A stretch of DNA of 64,000 nucleotides from Vreelandella malpeensis. Its GTDB lineage: Bacteria > Pseudomonadota > Gammaproteobacteria > Pseudomonadales > Halomonadaceae. A program made the position numbers and the translations under genes. The stretch lies in NCBI RefSeq assembly GCF_020622355.1, contig NZ_WHVL01000003.1:124001-188000 (forward strand). The letters are read 5' to 3'. Below are positions 1 to 8,873 of the stretch, in pieces (the stretch's first letter is position 1; the number at the start of each line of letters is the position of its first letter). The notes below the pieces were generated by a model. It searched no databases. It saw nothing but the letters and a program-made list of their open reading frames with translations, and was not told the DNA's origin.

Positions 1-1219
1 TAAGAGGATGCCTTGAGGCAATGACATTAGCAATAGGCGAAATCGGCACTCCACCAGACATATAGACTTCTTCATTCTGGGTCTCATAAGCACCTAAATC
101 ATATGAAATATCTGAAATTATATTCTCTTCGAAAAATCTTTGTGATTGAATAGCATTAAAAAACTGAAACGAAAAAACAATAAAGCAGTAAATAGGCAAT
201 AGCATGATATAGAAAGAAAACTTACCGGGAATCCTCTTTAAAACGGCAACTGCTAAAAAGAAAATAACAGATGAAAATCCAACTAAGACTCTAATATCAG
301 TTACCCCTTCCGCCAATATAAAAGATGGGCCGGTAGATGCAAAAAAAAACAAAAATGGGATTGATATAAAAACACACAAAGAAAATAAATTTTCTTTTTT
401 TAATATCTTTTTAAAAAAAGATATTTTTATAAAAGAAATCGAACACAAGGCTGAAACGAAAACAAAAAATGACAGCAAGTAAAAAGCATATCCAACAAAC
501 AAGCTACTTACTGCATGATAAAGATATTTCAGAACATATAAGCTAGACAAGTGAAGCTCTAAAAGCCCGACGGTTTCACTTCTAGGAATATTCCCAATAA
601 CAACCTTTTGAAAAAAGAGATATGTAACATATCCTACCAGAAATACAATGAGCTCAGATATTATCAACTTGTTCTTGCTTGAACGATATTCTTTAATATC
701 GAAGCAGTAATTTACAGCCATAAGCCCTAAGAAAATATTTACGCATGGCTGATAAATAATTAAGGACAGAAAAACCAAGCCAATAGAAGCTATTTTTCGA
801 GACAACCTACCATCGACTATATAGTAAGCAAGAATGGCCAACGCTAGAGATATTATCATCTGAGGCGCATCAAATCTATAAGCCAAGTTTTGAACAAAAA
901 AAGGATTTATAAATAAAAGCGGCAAGGCCAATTTAGCGTAATTAGACTGCTTTGAAAGCTTGCTGGCAATAAAATATAAAACACCAACCATTGTTACAAC
1001 GGCGATTAGCAACCCAAAAGGATAGGAGTCAACATGGAAACGGTTTAATGAAAAAAAGTGTGCTAATTGATCAGCTCCTTGTCTCCCAGCCCATCCCCAA
1101 AAATTTTCTCCTGTAACTACTCTCCAGTAATCGTCCCTGTAATAAATGCCAAGCGTCAAAGCAGGCATGGAAAATAGGAAGCATGCAAGCAAAAAATAAT
1201 ATTCCAACTTAATCTTCAA
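1..1219 (-). CDS. GtrII-type O-antigen glucosyltransferase, 3' end beyond the window
   Basis: An open frame of 406 codons reads from a TTG at 1219-1217 leftward off the window edge with no stop. Only one base separates this TTG from the gtrB stop. The product is strongly hydrophobic with many membrane segments. Near its N-terminus (about residues 24-43) it carries a YYRDD...GW...GR arrangement, the conserved opening of the Glucos_trans_II family (Shigella GtrII and relatives). These enzymes act in the inner membrane and move glucose from the undecaprenyl-phosphate carrier, made by GtrB and flipped by GtrA, onto O-antigen. Position as the third gene of a gtrA-gtrB-X set fits. The sugar acceptor cannot be predicted. 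The DNA is much more AT-rich than the rest of the window, suggesting transfer. The start codon is inferred from coupling to gtrB. Confidence 0.75.
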   Translation of the reverse strand, partial: MKIKLEYYFLLACFLFSMPALTLGIYYRDDYWRVVTGENFWGWAGRQGADQLAHFFSLNRFHVDSYPFGLLIAVVTMVGVLYFIASKLSKQSNYAKLALPLLFINPFFVQNLAYRFDAPQMIISLALAILAYYIVDGRLSRKIASIGLVFLSLIIYQPCVNIFLGLMAVNYCFDIKEYRSSKNKLIISELIVFLVGYVTYLFFQKVVIGNIPRSETVGLLELHLSSLYVLKYLYHAVSSLFVGYAFYLLSFFVFVSALCSISFIKISFFKKILKKENLFSLCVFISIPFLFFFASTGPSFILAEGVTDIRVLVGFSSVIFFLAVAVLKRIPGKFSFYIMLLPIYCFIVFSFQFFNAIQSQRFFEENIISDISYDLGAYETQNEEVYMSGGVPISPIANVIASRHPL

Positions 1220-1220
1220 T

Positions 1221-2177
1221 TTAAACACCTTTTTTAGATGTACTTTTTTCAACAATATAAACAGGCCTTTTTTTCGATTCTATATACAGCCTCCCGATAT
1301 ACTCTCCCAATACACCAATGGAAATAAGCTGTATAGAACCAAAAAACAGAACTGCTGACATCAAAGAAGCGTAACCCGGCCAGTCCACACCTAAAACAAG
1401 AGTTCTTAAAATGATAAAAACCATATAGATCAAGCTTAGCAGTGCAATAACGCCGCCTACATATGACCAAACCCTAAGTGGCCATGTAGAAAAACTTGTC
1501 AGTCCATCCAGCGCAAAATTCCATAACTTCCAGTAATTCCACTTTGTTTCACCTGCATGCCGCGCAGGTCGATCATACTCAACGCCAATAGACGAGAAAC
1601 CAGGCCATGCAAATATACCTTTCATGAAGCGATTGCGCTCAGGCATATTTTTAATAATGTCAATAACACGTCGGCTTATGAGTCGATAGTCACCTGCATT
1701 AGGCGGTATGGTAGTATGAGACAGTCTGTTAAAAACACGGTAGAACATGCCTGCCGAGGCTCTTTTTCTACGTCCATCCTCTTTACGGCTGGCGCGCATA
1801 CCGTAAACGGTATCGTAACCTTCACGCCAGTAACGAACGAACTCATGGATCAAGGCCGGAGGGTCTTGTAAATCAACATCCATGGGAACGACAGCATCTC
1901 CGCATGCATGATCAATTCCTGCCGTCATAGCCGCTTCTTTACCAAAATTACGCGACAATTTCAGGTATTTCACTCGTTGATCTTTTTCAGCGGCCAGGAC
2001 TATTTTTTCGAAAGTCCTGTCCGTAGAACCATCATCGACAAAAAGTACTTCCAACTCCAGATCGAGTGTCGATAATTCTTTATCTATGATTTCAAGGAAA
2101 GGCGCTATTGACTCCTCTTCATTGAATACTGGAACTATCAGAGAAAGCAAACTTCTTTGATTATCATCCATTAGCAC
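1221..2177 (-). CDS. gtrB: GtrB-type bactoprenol glucosyltransferase
   Basis: This 318-residue family 2 glycosyltransferase should transfer glucose from UDP-glucose to undecaprenyl phosphate on the cytoplasmic face of the inner membrane. The N-terminal GT-A domain (about 10-230) shows the nucleotide-binding start LIVPVFNEE, the VDDGSTD motif and a DVDLQDPP metal/acceptor motif. Two membrane segments follow at about 235-260 and 270-295, as in GtrB/DPM1-like enzymes. The length is normal for the family. It overlaps the end of gtrA by 14 bases and is followed after one base by the GtrII-like gene, so the three are translationally coupled. Base composition is AT-rich like its neighbours. Function is secure at family level. 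The exact sugar is inferred from gtr operon precedent. Confidence 0.88.
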   Translation of the reverse strand: MLMDDNQRSLLSLIVPVFNEEESIAPFLEIIDKELSTLDLELEVLFVDDGSTDRTFEKIVLAAEKDQRVKYLKLSRNFGKEAAMTAGIDHACGDAVVPMDVDLQDPPALIHEFVRYWREGYDTVYGMRASRKEDGRRKRASAGMFYRVFNRLSHTTIPPNAGDYRLISRRVIDIIKNMPERNRFMKGIFAWPGFSSIGVEYDRPARHAGETKWNYWKLWNFALDGLTSFSTWPLRVWSYVGGVIALLSLIYMVFIILRTLVLGVDWPGYASLMSAVLFFGSIQLISIGVLGEYIGRLYIESKKRPVYIVEKSTSKKGV

Positions 2178-2565
2178 TACCCTTGAAAATCAAGTTTTTT
2201 GAGACTACATAAGTAAGTAAAGGCACACACATAGTGGCGATTACGAGAGCGTAAAAATCCGGCAATGAAAAAAGCAAGCCGAGCGTCAAGATGATGTTAT
2301 TCAACAGGAACCCTAACAAAGACATTCCCAAGAACTTGACGATGGATCCTTCCTTTTGAAAAGTAATATACTGATGGCCCAGAAAAGAAAACATAAAAGC
2401 AAACAAGAATGCTGTTATATTAATCAGGTATACATGTAACAAAGGGAAGGAGAAGATCAATATTGCTGCAACTAAGATATGGACCAGTGTCGCTAAACCA
2501 CCAATAAAAACAAACCGTAACGGCTGAAATTTTTCATGCTTCATTAATTTTCTAAACACGCTCAT
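2164..2565 (-). CDS. gtrA: GtrA-like flippase
   Basis: This is a small membrane protein with four predicted hydrophobic segments. It matches the GtrA family, which is thought to flip undecaprenyl-phosphate-glucose across the inner membrane for O-antigen decoration. The motif FVFIGGLATLVHILVA at the first membrane segment is typical, as is the charged C-terminal end. The frame stays open upstream to a TTG at 2643, which would give 159 residues. I chose the ATG at 2565 (133 residues) because GtrA proteins are usually near 120-130 residues and the extra N-terminus has no family similarity. The ATG at 2613 is another possibility. It overlaps gtrB by 14 bases and opens the low-GC gtr operon. Confidence 0.8.
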   Translation of the reverse strand: MSVFRKLMKHEKFQPLRFVFIGGLATLVHILVAAILIFSFPLLHVYLINITAFLFAFMFSFLGHQYITFQKEGSIVKFLGMSLLGFLLNNIILTLGLLFSLPDFYALVIATMCVPLLTYVVSKNLIFKGSANG

Positions 2566-2767
2566 CGCTTTTGTCCAGCAAGCTTTTCCATGGGAGGCTA
2601 TTATCGATGACATACTAACATAAAAATCAACTTTAATTAACAAAAATGAAGCATCATCAATTTATTTAAATCAATGGGTTATATAGCCAATGCTTTAGGA
2701 TATCAGAACTCATGAGCACTCATGCCCGTGGGCCCCATCGTCAAGGTCGAACGTAAGCACTGCTTGA

Positions 2768-2935
2768 GACGGGGAAGCCGTCTCGGCGCTGGATGTCTCG
2801 GTGCAGACCCGGGTACTGGCGCTTTTGGACGACATTCAGGAACGTCTCGGCGTCGCGATGATGCAGCGCGGCCAGTTGATCGAGGTCGCGCCCGGGCGAA
2901 GCTGGAATTTCGCCGCCTTTGCCCCCCGCGTTTGA
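2768..2935 (+). pseudogene. Remnant of a peptide/nickel-type ABC transporter ATPase
   Basis: From 2777 the frame reads AVSALDVSVQTRVLALLDD, the Walker B/D-loop segment diagnostic of DppD/DppF/OppF ATPases. It runs on through an IQERLGVAM stretch and jumps directly to MQRGQLIEV, a piece that normally lies about 25 residues further on. It ends at TGA 2933-2935. A stop codon lies just upstream at 2765-2767 and no Walker A region is visible. The ATPase has therefore lost its N-terminal half and suffered an internal deletion. It sits at the junction between the AT-rich gtr block and the normal high-GC chromosome, directly before the amidase gene. Amidases of this kind are often encoded with peptide ABC transporters, so an ancestral transporter-amidase operon may have been truncated here. 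Confidence 0.65.
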
Positions 2936-2979
2936 GGCGGACCGCCCAGCCGGTTTTTTACTAAAAGGAAGCGATATCG

Positions 2980-4464
2980 ATGACTCCCTGTGACCTGAGC
3001 GCCGTCGAGGCGCGCCGTTTGATGAGTACCAAGAAGCTCTCCGCCGTGGAGCTGACCGAGAGCTGCCTGGCCCGTATCGAGGCGGTCAATCCCGCCGTCA
3101 ACGCCCTGGTGGCCCAGGACGTCGACGCCTGGCGTGAAGGCGCCAGGAACGCCCAGCGCGCCATCGACCAGGGCGAGCGGCTCGGGGCGCTGCATGGCCT
3201 GCCGCTGTGCGTGAAGGATATGGTCGATGTGGTCGGGCTACCTACCACCTTCGGCAGCCAGATCTACGCCGACAACGTCGCCCAGGGCGACGACCCGCTG
3301 GTGGCGCAGCTGCGCGCGGCCGGCGCCTTGATGGTCGGCAAGACGAATAACCCCGAATGGAGCGCTGGCGGCAACACCCGCAACGCCGTCTATGGCGCCA
3401 CTGCCAACCCCTTCGATGTCACGCGCTCTGCGGCGGGCTCCTCCGGCGGCTCCGCCGTGGCCTTGGCCTGCGGCATGGCACCGCTGGCAACGGGCTCCGA
3501 CACCGGCGGCAGCCTGCGTAATCCGGCGGCGTTCTGCGCCGTGGTGGGCTTTCGCCCTACGCCAGGCCTGGTGCCCGGCAACCGCGCCCAGGCCTGGCTT
3601 CCCATGTCGATGAACGGCCCCATGGCGCGCAGCGTGGAGGACGCCGCGCTGATGCTCTCGACGATGATCCGCCCGGACCGCCGCGACCCCTGGACGCCGG
3701 TGGTCGAGAATCGGCCGGTTCACACAGCAGAGGCGTTTCGCCAGCTTCCTCGGGTGGATCTTTGCAGTCAGCGGGTCGCCTTCACCGAAGATTTCGGCTT
3801 CGCCATGACCGAGCGGGTGGTGCGTGAAAGCTTCAGCGACAAGCTATCGCGCTTTGGCCACGTCTTCGCCCGACTCGTCGATACCCATCCCGAATGCCCG
3901 GACGCCGACGACACTTTCGCGGTGATTCGCGCGCTCTGCTTCTCCGGCATGCACCGCGAGCTCTTGCAGCAGTACCCGGACCAGGTCGGTCCCAACGTGC
4001 GCGACAATGTGCGCGAGGGCGAGGGCTACTCGGCACTGGACGTGGTGCGCGCGCTGACCAACCAGCAGCACCTCTACCGCCACTGGCAGACGTTTTTCGA
4101 GCATCACGACTTCGTGTTGGCGCCTACCACCACCATCAGCCCGCGGGACTGGCACGAGCTCTACCCCACCGAGATCGACGGCGAGCCGACCCAGAGCTAC
4201 TACCATTGGCTCTCCATGGCCTACGCCTCCACGCTCGCCGGGCATCCGTCGGTCACGCTGCCTACCGGGCGCGACCACAACGGCCTGCCCTTCGGCCTGC
4301 AGATCATCGGCCGCCGGGGCAGCGATCTGGCCACCCTGGCCTTCGCCCGTGAACTGGAAGCGCTGTTCGAGGGTGACAAGGCGCTTTGCCGCCCGCAGGT
4401 GGATATCGCCGCGCTGAGCCAAGCGCGCCCGCTCAAGGAAGCCGAAGGGTTCATGGGGTTCTGA
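2980..4464 (+). CDS. Amidase-signature family amidase
   Basis: A 494-residue amidase-signature hydrolase, probably cytoplasmic, cleaving an amide bond in an unknown substrate. The catalytic triad Ser-cisSer-Lys is visible: Lys79 in LPLCVKDMVD, Ser154 in the AAGSSGGSA glycine/serine motif and nucleophile Ser178 in DTGGS. The 154-178 spacing equals that of the family model FAAH. Length is usual for the family. The start ATG at 2980 follows AAGGAAG at a good distance. No partner gene survives upstream, where only the ABC-ATPase remnant lies. The next gene downstream runs in the opposite direction, so it is probably transcribed alone. Substrate and pathway cannot be assigned from sequence. Family assignment is firm. 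Confidence 0.9.
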   Translation: MTPCDLSAVEARRLMSTKKLSAVELTESCLARIEAVNPAVNALVAQDVDAWREGARNAQRAIDQGERLGALHGLPLCVKDMVDVVGLPTTFGSQIYADNVAQGDDPLVAQLRAAGALMVGKTNNPEWSAGGNTRNAVYGATANPFDVTRSAAGSSGGSAVALACGMAPLATGSDTGGSLRNPAAFCAVVGFRPTPGLVPGNRAQAWLPMSMNGPMARSVEDAALMLSTMIRPDRRDPWTPVVENRPVHTAEAFRQLPRVDLCSQRVAFTEDFGFAMTERVVRESFSDKLSRFGHVFARLVDTHPECPDADDTFAVIRALCFSGMHRELLQQYPDQVGPNVRDNVREGEGYSALDVVRALTNQQHLYRHWQTFFEHHDFVLAPTTTISPRDWHELYPTEIDGEPTQSYYHWLSMAYASTLAGHPSVTLPTGRDHNGLPFGLQIIGRRGSDLATLAFARELEALFEGDKALCRPQVDIAALSQARPLKEAEGFMGF

Positions 4465-4507
4465 CCCCGATCCAGGCGTTGCTTTTCATGCACTGGAAAG
4501 CCTCACC

Positions 4508-4648
4508 ATGACCACACCTTCGCTGACTGATGGGCCGCCGTCACAAGACCTCATGTATGTCCGCCGACGCCCGCGCCTGAAAGAAAGCGCTACGGCGCGA
4601 GAAGGGTGCGCGCTACTGGCATCGCAGCATCACGCGGACATGCATTAA
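4508..4648 (+). other. Possible 46-codon ORF, doubtful
   Basis: An ATG at 4508 preceded by GGAAAG opens a 46-codon frame ending at TAA 4646-4648, which overlaps the last bases of the convergent ctaG gene. The peptide is Arg/Ala-rich, has no recognisable motif and resembles translated GC-rich intergenic DNA. I list it because it fills the gap between the amidase and ctaG, but nothing beyond the ribosome-binding-like sequence supports it. Confidence 0.15.
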
Positions 4649-5436
4649 TCGACGGCGAAAAACAGACGCTCGCGCCGCCCCACCGGTCGGCGCAGCCACA
4701 GCGTCAACAGCACCACCGCCAATAGCACCTCGGCGAGATCACCGCCGTAGTACATCAGCTGCGCGGCGGCCTGGATCTCGTCGAGACCGTGGCCCGTGCC
4801 GCGGGGAAAGCCTTCTGCATACATCAGTTTGCCGAGCAGGCTGTGGGTGGCAATAGAGGCGAACAGCACGCCCAGGCGAAACCGCAGCGAGAGCCTGTTC
4901 ACAGAGGCGTCGGGCGCGGCGAGAATCGCCCAGCAGAAAAGGTAGCCCGCGAGGAGAAAATGCAGGTGAACGGCGTAGTGAAGCAGCGGGCTTTCAAGCG
5001 AGGCAGCGTAGAGCGGCGTGAGGTAGAGCACGTACATGCCGCCAACATTGAGCAGTAGTGCCGTGATCGGGTGAGCCACAACCCGCATGCAGCGGCTATG
5101 CAGCAGCGCTACTACCCACTTGCCGCCGGTTTGGGGCAGTGTCTTGAGCAGCAGCGTCATCGGCGCGGCTAATACCCAGGCCAGCGGGGCGAGCATGCCG
5201 ATCAGCAAATGCAGCGTCATGTGCCCGACCAGATCGCCATGCGCCCAGTGCATCAGCGGCGGCCAGAACGCAATGGCCAAAAGTATGCTACCTAATAGGA
5301 AAAATCCGCAGCGCCAGAGGCTCCAGCCTGCGCTAGCGGCGCGTTGTAACCAAGCCGCGGCTAAATATTCGAAGGTGACCAGCACCACCAGCAAGAAAGG
5401 CAACCAGTCGAACGGCGCCGTTTGATGGGGGTGCAT
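4645..5436 (-). CDS. ctaG: Cytochrome c oxidase assembly factor CtaG (caa3 type)
   Basis: A 263-residue integral membrane protein of the caa3_CtaG family. It shows about seven hydrophobic segments and conserved histidines, as in HWAHGDLVGHMTLHLLIG and the LHYAVHLHF stretch. Family members assist assembly and copper delivery for caa3/aa3-type oxidases in the inner membrane. It is unrelated to the Cox11 protein that is also called CtaG. The upstream DUF2243 gene ends exactly where this one starts, so the two are a coupled pair. This pair often sits near respiratory oxidase genes, although none lies in this window. The gene converges on the amidase side. Family call is good. Which oxidase it serves is unknown. 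Confidence 0.85.
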   Translation of the reverse strand: MHPHQTAPFDWLPFLLVVLVTFEYLAAAWLQRAASAGWSLWRCGFFLLGSILLAIAFWPPLMHWAHGDLVGHMTLHLLIGMLAPLAWVLAAPMTLLLKTLPQTGGKWVVALLHSRCMRVVAHPITALLLNVGGMYVLYLTPLYAASLESPLLHYAVHLHFLLAGYLFCWAILAAPDASVNRLSLRFRLGVLFASIATHSLLGKLMYAEGFPRGTGHGLDEIQAAAQLMYYGGDLAEVLLAVVLLTLWLRRPVGRRERLFFAVD

Positions 5437-5898
5437 CTAGCGCCTGGAGCCGCTGCGGGCACGGCGTAAGAGCCAAAAGCCGATCAGTAAAAAGCCGATG
5501 GCGAAGGCGTTCCAGGTCAGGTCGTACATCAGCGGATCCACGCCGTAGCGAATCTGATGCAGCCGTAGAATCTTGTGATTGATGATGCCGTCGAAGAGCT
5601 GAAAGCTCCCCATACCCAGAAAGAAACCTGCCTTTGCCCAAGCTACGCACAACCACCCGCGCTGGGAAAGATCGAGCAGCAAGGACACCCCCACCACAAC
5701 GGCCAGCAGCTCGAAAGCGTGCAATAGGCCATCGGAGAGAATGCCAAAGGCGGGCGTGGAGAAGTCGAAAAAGTGGTGCCACTGCAACAATTGATGAAAG
5801 ACGATCTCGTCGAGCGCGGCCATCACGCCGACGCCCACCAGCACCGCTGCCCAGAGTGAGCGCCGGGCATTCTGTAGGGTATGAGCGTCATTCTTCAT
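5437..5898 (-). CDS. DUF2243 family membrane protein
   Basis: The likely product is 153 residues with four hydrophobic segments. It carries the conserved DUF2243 features DEIVFHQLLQWHH and FDGIINHKILRLHQIR, where clustered His/Asp residues suggest metal or haem contact, although no function is established. The frame is open further upstream to 6027, but the added 43 residues are basic, unlike the family and overlap the upstream regulatory DNA. The ATG at 5898 has a GGGAGC ribosome-binding sequence and opens directly into the conserved region. It is immediately followed by ctaG, a recurring partner. This pairing suggests a role in terminal oxidase assembly, which is inference only. Confidence 0.75.
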   Translation of the reverse strand: MKNDAHTLQNARRSLWAAVLVGVGVMAALDEIVFHQLLQWHHFFDFSTPAFGILSDGLLHAFELLAVVVGVSLLLDLSQRGWLCVAWAKAGFFLGMGSFQLFDGIINHKILRLHQIRYGVDPLMYDLTWNAFAIGFLLIGFWLLRRARSGSRR

Positions 5899-6104
5899 GC
5901 CGTATTGGCTCCCAAGCACGTACCTAAACCCAAACGTTTGCCTAAAAATAGGCACGCGGCGTTTCACATGCAATTCCTCGAAGCGCTTCTTAACCAACGT
6001 TGCCCGAAAGGCAACAAACTGGCTCATTTTGGCTCTCTTTCTCTTGCGTCGTCTTGGGTAGCGTTAACGTGCAGGCGTTCTCTACCCATCACGAAGGACA
6101 GGAT

Positions 6105-7262
6105 ATGTTTAGCCAACAACAAATAGCCAACGCCAAGGCCGTGCGTCACCAGCTGCACGAGCAACCGGAACTCATGTACGAAGAGAAAGTCACCGCCAAG
6201 CTCGTTGCCGAGAAGCTCGATGCCCTGGGCTATAAGGTGACCGAAGGCATCGCCACCACGGGCGTGCTGGGCGAGCTCGATACCGGCCGCCCCGGCCCCT
6301 GCATTGCGCTGCGCGCCGATATGGATGCGCTGCCCATCGAAGAGGCCAACACCTTCGGCCACCACTCCAAGCGGCCAGGGCGCATGCATGCCTGCGGTCA
6401 CGATGGTCATACCGCGACGCTGCTGCTCGCGGCCGAGACGATCATGGCGCTGCGCGAAGAGCTTTGTGGCTACATCAAACTGATCTTCCAGCCCGCCGAA
6501 GAGGGTGGCAACGGCGCCGATGCGATGGTCAAAGCAGGGGTGCTGGACAACCCGCGGGTCGAGGCCGTGTTCGGTTATCACAACCGACCCGGCTTTCCGG
6601 CGGGGCAACTGTTCGTCAAGCCGGGCTCGGCCATGGGTGGCAACGATACCTTCAAGGTCACCATCGAAGGCGTCTCCGGCCATGCGGCCATGCCTCATCT
6701 GGCCGTCGATGCCATCTACGTCGCCACCTCGGTGGTGCAGCAACTGCAGGGCTTGGTAGCGCGCAACAAGTCGCCGCTGGAGTCGGGCGTGATCACGGTC
6801 TCCTCCTTCCATGCCGGTGACGCCGCCAACGTGATCCCTGGCAAGGCCGAGCTGCTGGTCAATATTCGTAGCGACCGCCCCTCCTCGCGCAACGCCCTGG
6901 CGGGCCAGCTGGAGCGCGTGATCAAGGGCGTCTGCGACGCTCACGGTGCTCACTACACCCTGGAGCACAAGCACCAGATTCCGCCGCTGCTCAACGACGC
7001 TGACTGGTCAGACCGGGTACTTGCCTTAGCCGCCGAGCACGGCGTCAGCGACGACATTCAGAAGCTCGACTACATGCCGACCATGGGCGCGGAGGATTTT
7101 GCCTTCTACCTGCAGGAGGTGCCGGGCTGTTTCTTCTTCGTCGGCAACGGCGATAGCGCCTACCTGCATAACGAGCACTACGACTTCAACGACGACATTC
7201 TGCCGGTAGCGGGCGGCATGTTCGTGGCCTTGGCCAAGGGCGTGCTGGCGCGCAACGCTTAA
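6105..7262 (+). CDS. M20 family amidohydrolase (hippurate hydrolase/AbgB-like)
   Basis: A 385-residue M20D metallopeptidase-like amidohydrolase, expected to release an amino acid from an N-acyl or aminobenzoyl conjugate. Metal-site motifs are present: RADMDALP, GRMHACGHDGH, QPAEEG and a late GAEDFAFY. The lid/dimerisation domain starts near GNDTFKVTIEGVSGHAAMP. Length is typical. I place the start at ATG 6105 behind GAAGGA. The open frame to 6000 adds a non-homologous stretch. The next gene, 105 bases on, encodes an AbgT-type transporter. The pair looks like a small operon for import and hydrolysis of an aminobenzoyl-glutamate-like or acyl-amino-acid compound. Exact substrate is uncertain. 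Confidence 0.87.
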   Translation: MFSQQQIANAKAVRHQLHEQPELMYEEKVTAKLVAEKLDALGYKVTEGIATTGVLGELDTGRPGPCIALRADMDALPIEEANTFGHHSKRPGRMHACGHDGHTATLLLAAETIMALREELCGYIKLIFQPAEEGGNGADAMVKAGVLDNPRVEAVFGYHNRPGFPAGQLFVKPGSAMGGNDTFKVTIEGVSGHAAMPHLAVDAIYVATSVVQQLQGLVARNKSPLESGVITVSSFHAGDAANVIPGKAELLVNIRSDRPSSRNALAGQLERVIKGVCDAHGAHYTLEHKHQIPPLLNDADWSDRVLALAAEHGVSDDIQKLDYMPTMGAEDFAFYLQEVPGCFFFVGNGDSAYLHNEHYDFNDDILPVAGGMFVALAKGVLARNA

Positions 7263-7367
7263 ATGCCCTCGATGGCGGCTCTACGCCGGCAATCACTCGG
7301 CGAAAGGCCAAGGGCCGTCTCTCCCATCGACTGATTCAATAATTAACTAAGAACAAAGGATTTTCTT

Positions 7368-8873
7368 ATGTCATCCATGCTCTCCTCCATCGAGCGCATG
7401 GGGAACAAGCTTCCTCATCCGTTCATTCTCTTCACCGTTCTTGCCGTGGTGGTGATCGTTACCTCCGCCCTGCTCTCACTTCTGGGCATTGCCGCGTCGA
7501 ACCCGCAAAGCGGCGAAGACGTCTACGTCAGAAGCCTGCTTTCGGGGCCCGGGCTTGAGTTCATGTTGACGAGCGTGGTCAGCAACTTCGTCAACTTCCC
7601 GCCGCTGGGTCTCATTTTGGTCGTGATGTTCGGCATCGGCCTGGCCGACAAGGTGGGGCTGATGTCGACGCTGATGCAGGTCAGCGTGGCCAAGGCGCCA
7701 CCGTCGCTGTTGACGTTCTGCGTCTTTCTCGCGGGTATCTGCGGCAGCGTCGCCTCGGATGCCAACTACCTCATCCTGATTCCGCTGGCGGCCATGGTCT
7801 ACCACTCGGTGGGTCGCCATCCGATTGCCGGGGCCGCAGCGGCCTACGCAGCCGCAGGTGCAGGCTTCGATGCCAGTCTCTTCATCACCGTGGGTGATGC
7901 CTTGTTTGCCGGTATCACCACCGAGGCAGCGCGCATCGTCGACCCCGATGCCTACATATCACCGGTGGACAACTACTACTTCGTGGCCTGCTCGGTCTTC
8001 GTGCTGGCCATCGTCGGTACGCTATTGATCGACAAGGTGGTGGAACCCCGGCTGCAACGCACGCTGCCGATGAGCAAGGATTTCAAGAGTGACGAGGTCG
8101 CCCCCGAGCTCAGCAAGGCCGAGAAACGTGGTCTCAAGCTCGTGGGTGTGGCGACCCTGGTCTATCTGGCGCTGGTGCTGCTGGCCGTACTGCCGGAGGC
8201 ATCGCCGCTGCGCAACCCCGAGGGTGGGCTGATTCCCTCGCCGTTTCTGCGCTCGCTGGTGCCGCTGATGTTCGGCTACTTCGTCACCATCGGTCTGACC
8301 TACGGTATCGCTACCGGCAAGATCACCAGCAGCCGCGACGTGCCCCAGCGCATGGCGGAAGCCGCCAGCGACCTTGCGCCGACCCTGGTGCTGTTCTTCG
8401 CCATTTCGCAGTTCATCGCCTACTTCGGCTGGTCGCAGCTGGGGCAGTTCATCGCCATCGAGGGCTCGAACGTGCTGCAAAGCACGGGGTTCACCGGGCT
8501 TCCCCTGGTGGGTGCCTTCATCGTCATGACGGCAGTGCTCAACGTCTTCATGACCAGCGGTTCGGCGCAGTGGGCGCTCATGGCGCCGGTCTTCGTACCC
8601 ATGCTGATGATGATCGATTTCGACCCCGCCTTCGTGCTGGCGATGTACCGCATCGGCGACTCCAGCACCAACATCATCTCGCCCATGAGTCCGTACTTCT
8701 CGGTGGCGCTGGTTTACATGCAGCGCTACAAGCCCGACATGGGCCTGGGCACGCTGATGGCGACCATGCTACCGCTGGCGCTGGGCTTCTTGATTGCCTG
8801 GTCGGCGTTTCTGATGTTCTGGCTCGTGATGGGCTGGCAGATTGGGCCGGGCGTCTACATGATGGCCAACTGA
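7368..8873 (+). CDS. abgT: AbgT family transporter
   Basis: This 501-residue inner-membrane transporter has around a dozen hydrophobic segments and matches the AbgT/MtrF family throughout. Examples are the N-terminal IERMGNKLPHPFILF and the re-entrant-loop regions SVASDANYLILIPL, AAGAGFDASLF and TSGSAQWALMAPVFVPM. Family members import p-aminobenzoyl-glutamate or export sulfonamides. The neighbouring M20 hydrolase favours the import role. A ribosome-binding AAAGGA precedes ATG 7368. The gene ends one base before the convergent LysR gene, leaving no room for a separate terminator between them. Substrate is inferred from the family and neighbour, not shown by residues I can assign. Confidence 0.9.
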   Translation: MSSMLSSIERMGNKLPHPFILFTVLAVVVIVTSALLSLLGIAASNPQSGEDVYVRSLLSGPGLEFMLTSVVSNFVNFPPLGLILVVMFGIGLADKVGLMSTLMQVSVAKAPPSLLTFCVFLAGICGSVASDANYLILIPLAAMVYHSVGRHPIAGAAAAYAAAGAGFDASLFITVGDALFAGITTEAARIVDPDAYISPVDNYYFVACSVFVLAIVGTLLIDKVVEPRLQRTLPMSKDFKSDEVAPELSKAEKRGLKLVGVATLVYLALVLLAVLPEASPLRNPEGGLIPSPFLRSLVPLMFGYFVTIGLTYGIATGKITSSRDVPQRMAEAASDLAPTLVLFFAISQFIAYFGWSQLGQFIAIEGSNVLQSTGFTGLPLVGAFIVMTAVLNVFMTSGSAQWALMAPVFVPMLMMIDFDPAFVLAMYRIGDSSTNIISPMSPYFSVALVYMQRYKPDMGLGTLMATMLPLALGFLIAWSAFLMFWLVMGWQIGPGVYMMAN

